NCBI GenBank assembly: GCA_947305445.1
Contig: CAMZDU010000062.1
Span: 1-6,503 of the forward strand
Length of the DNA stretch: 6,503 bases
Reading direction: 5' to 3'
DNA from: an uncultured Selenomonadales bacterium
GTDB taxonomy: Bacteria; Bacillota; Negativicutes; Selenomonadales; Selenomonadaceae
The notes beneath the pieces were generated by a model, which made no database searches, was not told where the DNA came from, and saw only the letters and a list, made by a program, of their open reading frames with translations. Position 1 is the first letter of the stretch, and every line of letters begins with the position of its first letter. Made by a program: the position numbers and the translations under genes. This document shows positions 5,370 through 6,503 of the stretch, in pieces.

Positions 5370-6503
5370 ATGATTAAACGCTACACACTGCCGGAAATGG
5401 GCAAGCTTTGGTCGATTGAAAACGAGTGGCAGACGATTCTTGACGTGGAACTGGCCGCCTGCGATGCAATGGCCGAGCTTGGAGAAATTCCCGCCGAGGC
5501 CGCAAAAAATATTCGCGCCAAAGCAAATTTCAACTTGGAGCGCATTCACGAAATAGAATCCGTCACTCATCACGACATCATTGCCTTCTTGACTTGCGTC
5601 GGCGAATACGTCGGCGAGGACTCCAAATACATTCACAAGGGCTTGACTTCCAGCGACGTGAAGGACACCGCAATTTGTCTGATGATGAAACGTTCGGCGG
5701 AAATTATTCTCGACGACTTGAAAAAATTCCGCGAAGTTCTTCGCCGCCGCGCCGTGGAATTTAAGTACACGCCCTGTATTGGCAGGACGCACGGCATCCA
5801 CGCCGAGCCGATGACGTTCGGACTTAAGCTTTTGCTTTGGAGCGCGGAAGTTGAGCGCGACATTGAGCGCGTCGAGCATGCAAAAAAAATTGTCGGCGTC
5901 GGCAAACTCAGCGGAGCAGTCGGCACTTACTCCAACATTGATCCGCGCATTGAGGAGCTTGTCTGCCGTAAACTCGACTTGACGCCCGTCCGCCTGGCAA
6001 CGCAGGTTATTCAGCGCGACCGCCACGCCCAATACATGACGACCCTTGCAATCGTGGCGAGCACGCTGGAGAAAATCGCGACCGAGATTCGCAATCTGCA
6101 ACGCACCGACATTCGCGAGGCCGAAGAATATTTTTCGCCCGGACAAAAAGGTTCGTCGGCAATGCCGCACAAACGCAATCCGATTAATTGCGAGCGCGTG
6201 GCGGGTATGGCGCGTCTCGTCCGCGGCAACGCTCTGGCCGCAATGGAAGACATCACCCTTTGGCACGAGCGCGACATCTCGCACAGTTCCGTTGAACGCG
6301 TCATTTTGCCCGACAGTACAATCAACGTCGACTATTGCACGCGCAAAATTACAAATATTGTCGACAAATTGCTTGTCTACCCCGACGCAATGTTGCATAA
6401 TATGAATCGCACGGGCGGCTTGATTTACAGTCAGCGGCTCATGTTGGAGATTGTCGGCAAAGGCGTACTGCGCGAAGATGCTTATAAATGGGTTCAGCGC
6501 AAC
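5370..6503 (+). CDS. purB: Adenylosuccinate lyase PurB (3' end outside window)
   Basis: PurB performs two fumarate-releasing steps in purine synthesis: SAICAR to AICAR, and adenylosuccinate to AMP. The frame runs from ATG 5370 to the window edge with no stop, giving 378 complete codons. B. subtilis-type enzymes have about 430, so roughly 50 C-terminal residues are missing. The catalytic histidines lie at His68 (SVTHHD), His89 (YIHKGLTSSD) and His141 (GRTHGIHAEP), the same numbers as in B. subtilis PurB. The superfamily signature GSSAMPHKRNP is at 261-271, with the mobile-loop serines at 262-263. All the key residues I know of in this portion are present, so the enzyme should be active as a cytosolic homotetramer. 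AAGGAG (5356-5361) lies eight bases before the ATG and overlaps the stop of the upstream secreted-protein gene, which suggests cotranscription. No other purine gene is in view. Confidence 0.97.
   Translation, partial: MIKRYTLPEMGKLWSIENEWQTILDVELAACDAMAELGEIPAEAAKNIRAKANFNLERIHEIESVTHHDIIAFLTCVGEYVGEDSKYIHKGLTSSDVKDTAICLMMKRSAEIILDDLKKFREVLRRRAVEFKYTPCIGRTHGIHAEPMTFGLKLLLWSAEVERDIERVEHAKKIVGVGKLSGAVGTYSNIDPRIEELVCRKLDLTPVRLATQVIQRDRHAQYMTTLAIVASTLEKIATEIRNLQRTDIREAEEYFSPGQKGSSAMPHKRNPINCERVAGMARLVRGNALAAMEDITLWHERDISHSSVERVILPDSTINVDYCTRKITNIVDKLLVYPDAMLHNMNRTGGLIYSQRLMLEIVGKGVLREDAYKWVQRN

Noticed and set aside
5882..5889. A8 run in purB (and another at 3120-3127 in nnr) as a programmed slippage site
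   Set aside because: Both runs are ordinary Lys-Lys codons in intact frames, with no supporting stem or Shine-Dalgarno element visible. Runs of this kind are common in A-rich lysine codons.
5364..6398. 344-codon open frame on the minus strand antisense to purB
   Set aside because: The + strand here encodes PurB with all its signature residues. The minus frame is a shadow of that codon usage and has no ribosome site or recognisable domain.

Overview
This 6.5 kb window carries five genes that can be supported on the + strand: a membrane-anchored PIN/TRAM protein (YacL family), the release-factor methyltransferase PrmC, the bifunctional NAD(P)H-hydrate repair enzyme Nnr, an unrecognised secreted protein with a proline-rich linker, and the first 378 codons of adenylosuccinate lyase PurB, which runs off the right edge. 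A short minus-strand reading frame near the left edge (104-364) may be a sixth gene, or the remnant of one.

The host looks like a member of the Bacillota, possibly a diderm lineage such as the Negativicutes. YacL-type proteins are typical of Bacillota. Shine-Dalgarno sites are strong and purine-rich (GGAGG and variants), TTG start codons appear to be used, and the PurB active-site histidines fall at the same residue numbers as in Bacillus subtilis. The Negativicutes assignment is an impression from protein and codon style and has not been demonstrated. There are no mobile elements, tRNA or rRNA genes, or CRISPR arrays. This is chromosomal housekeeping sequence.

Layout. 1-100 holds the end of the upstream unit and a perfect 13-bp hairpin with a T-tract. 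104-410 is a leader region with the possible minus-strand gene and no promoter that I can recognise. yacL (411-1610) ends at a strong intrinsic terminator (1634-1663), which touches the start of prmC (1681-2532). A weak hairpin follows prmC. A textbook extended -10 promoter (2597-2625) then drives nnr (2653-4209). The 188-base gap 4210-4397 is the most structured non-coding stretch. It has three copies of the heptamer CCTAATT/AATTAGG exactly 50 bases apart in alternating orientation, and a 12-bp inverted repeat whose right arm overlaps a consensus -10 box. That promoter appears to start a unit made of the secreted protein gene (4398-5357) and purB (5370 onward), which are 12 bases apart.

The genes do not form one pathway. 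They share a housekeeping theme: RNA metabolism (YacL), translation termination (PrmC), cofactor repair (Nnr) and purine synthesis (PurB). The unusual element is the secreted protein placed first in an apparent operon with purB, behind a promoter with operator-like architecture. I found no clearly new biological system. The best leads are the 4248-4355 regulatory region, the secreted protein, and the marked excess of the palindrome AAAATTTT in the left 3.6 kb.
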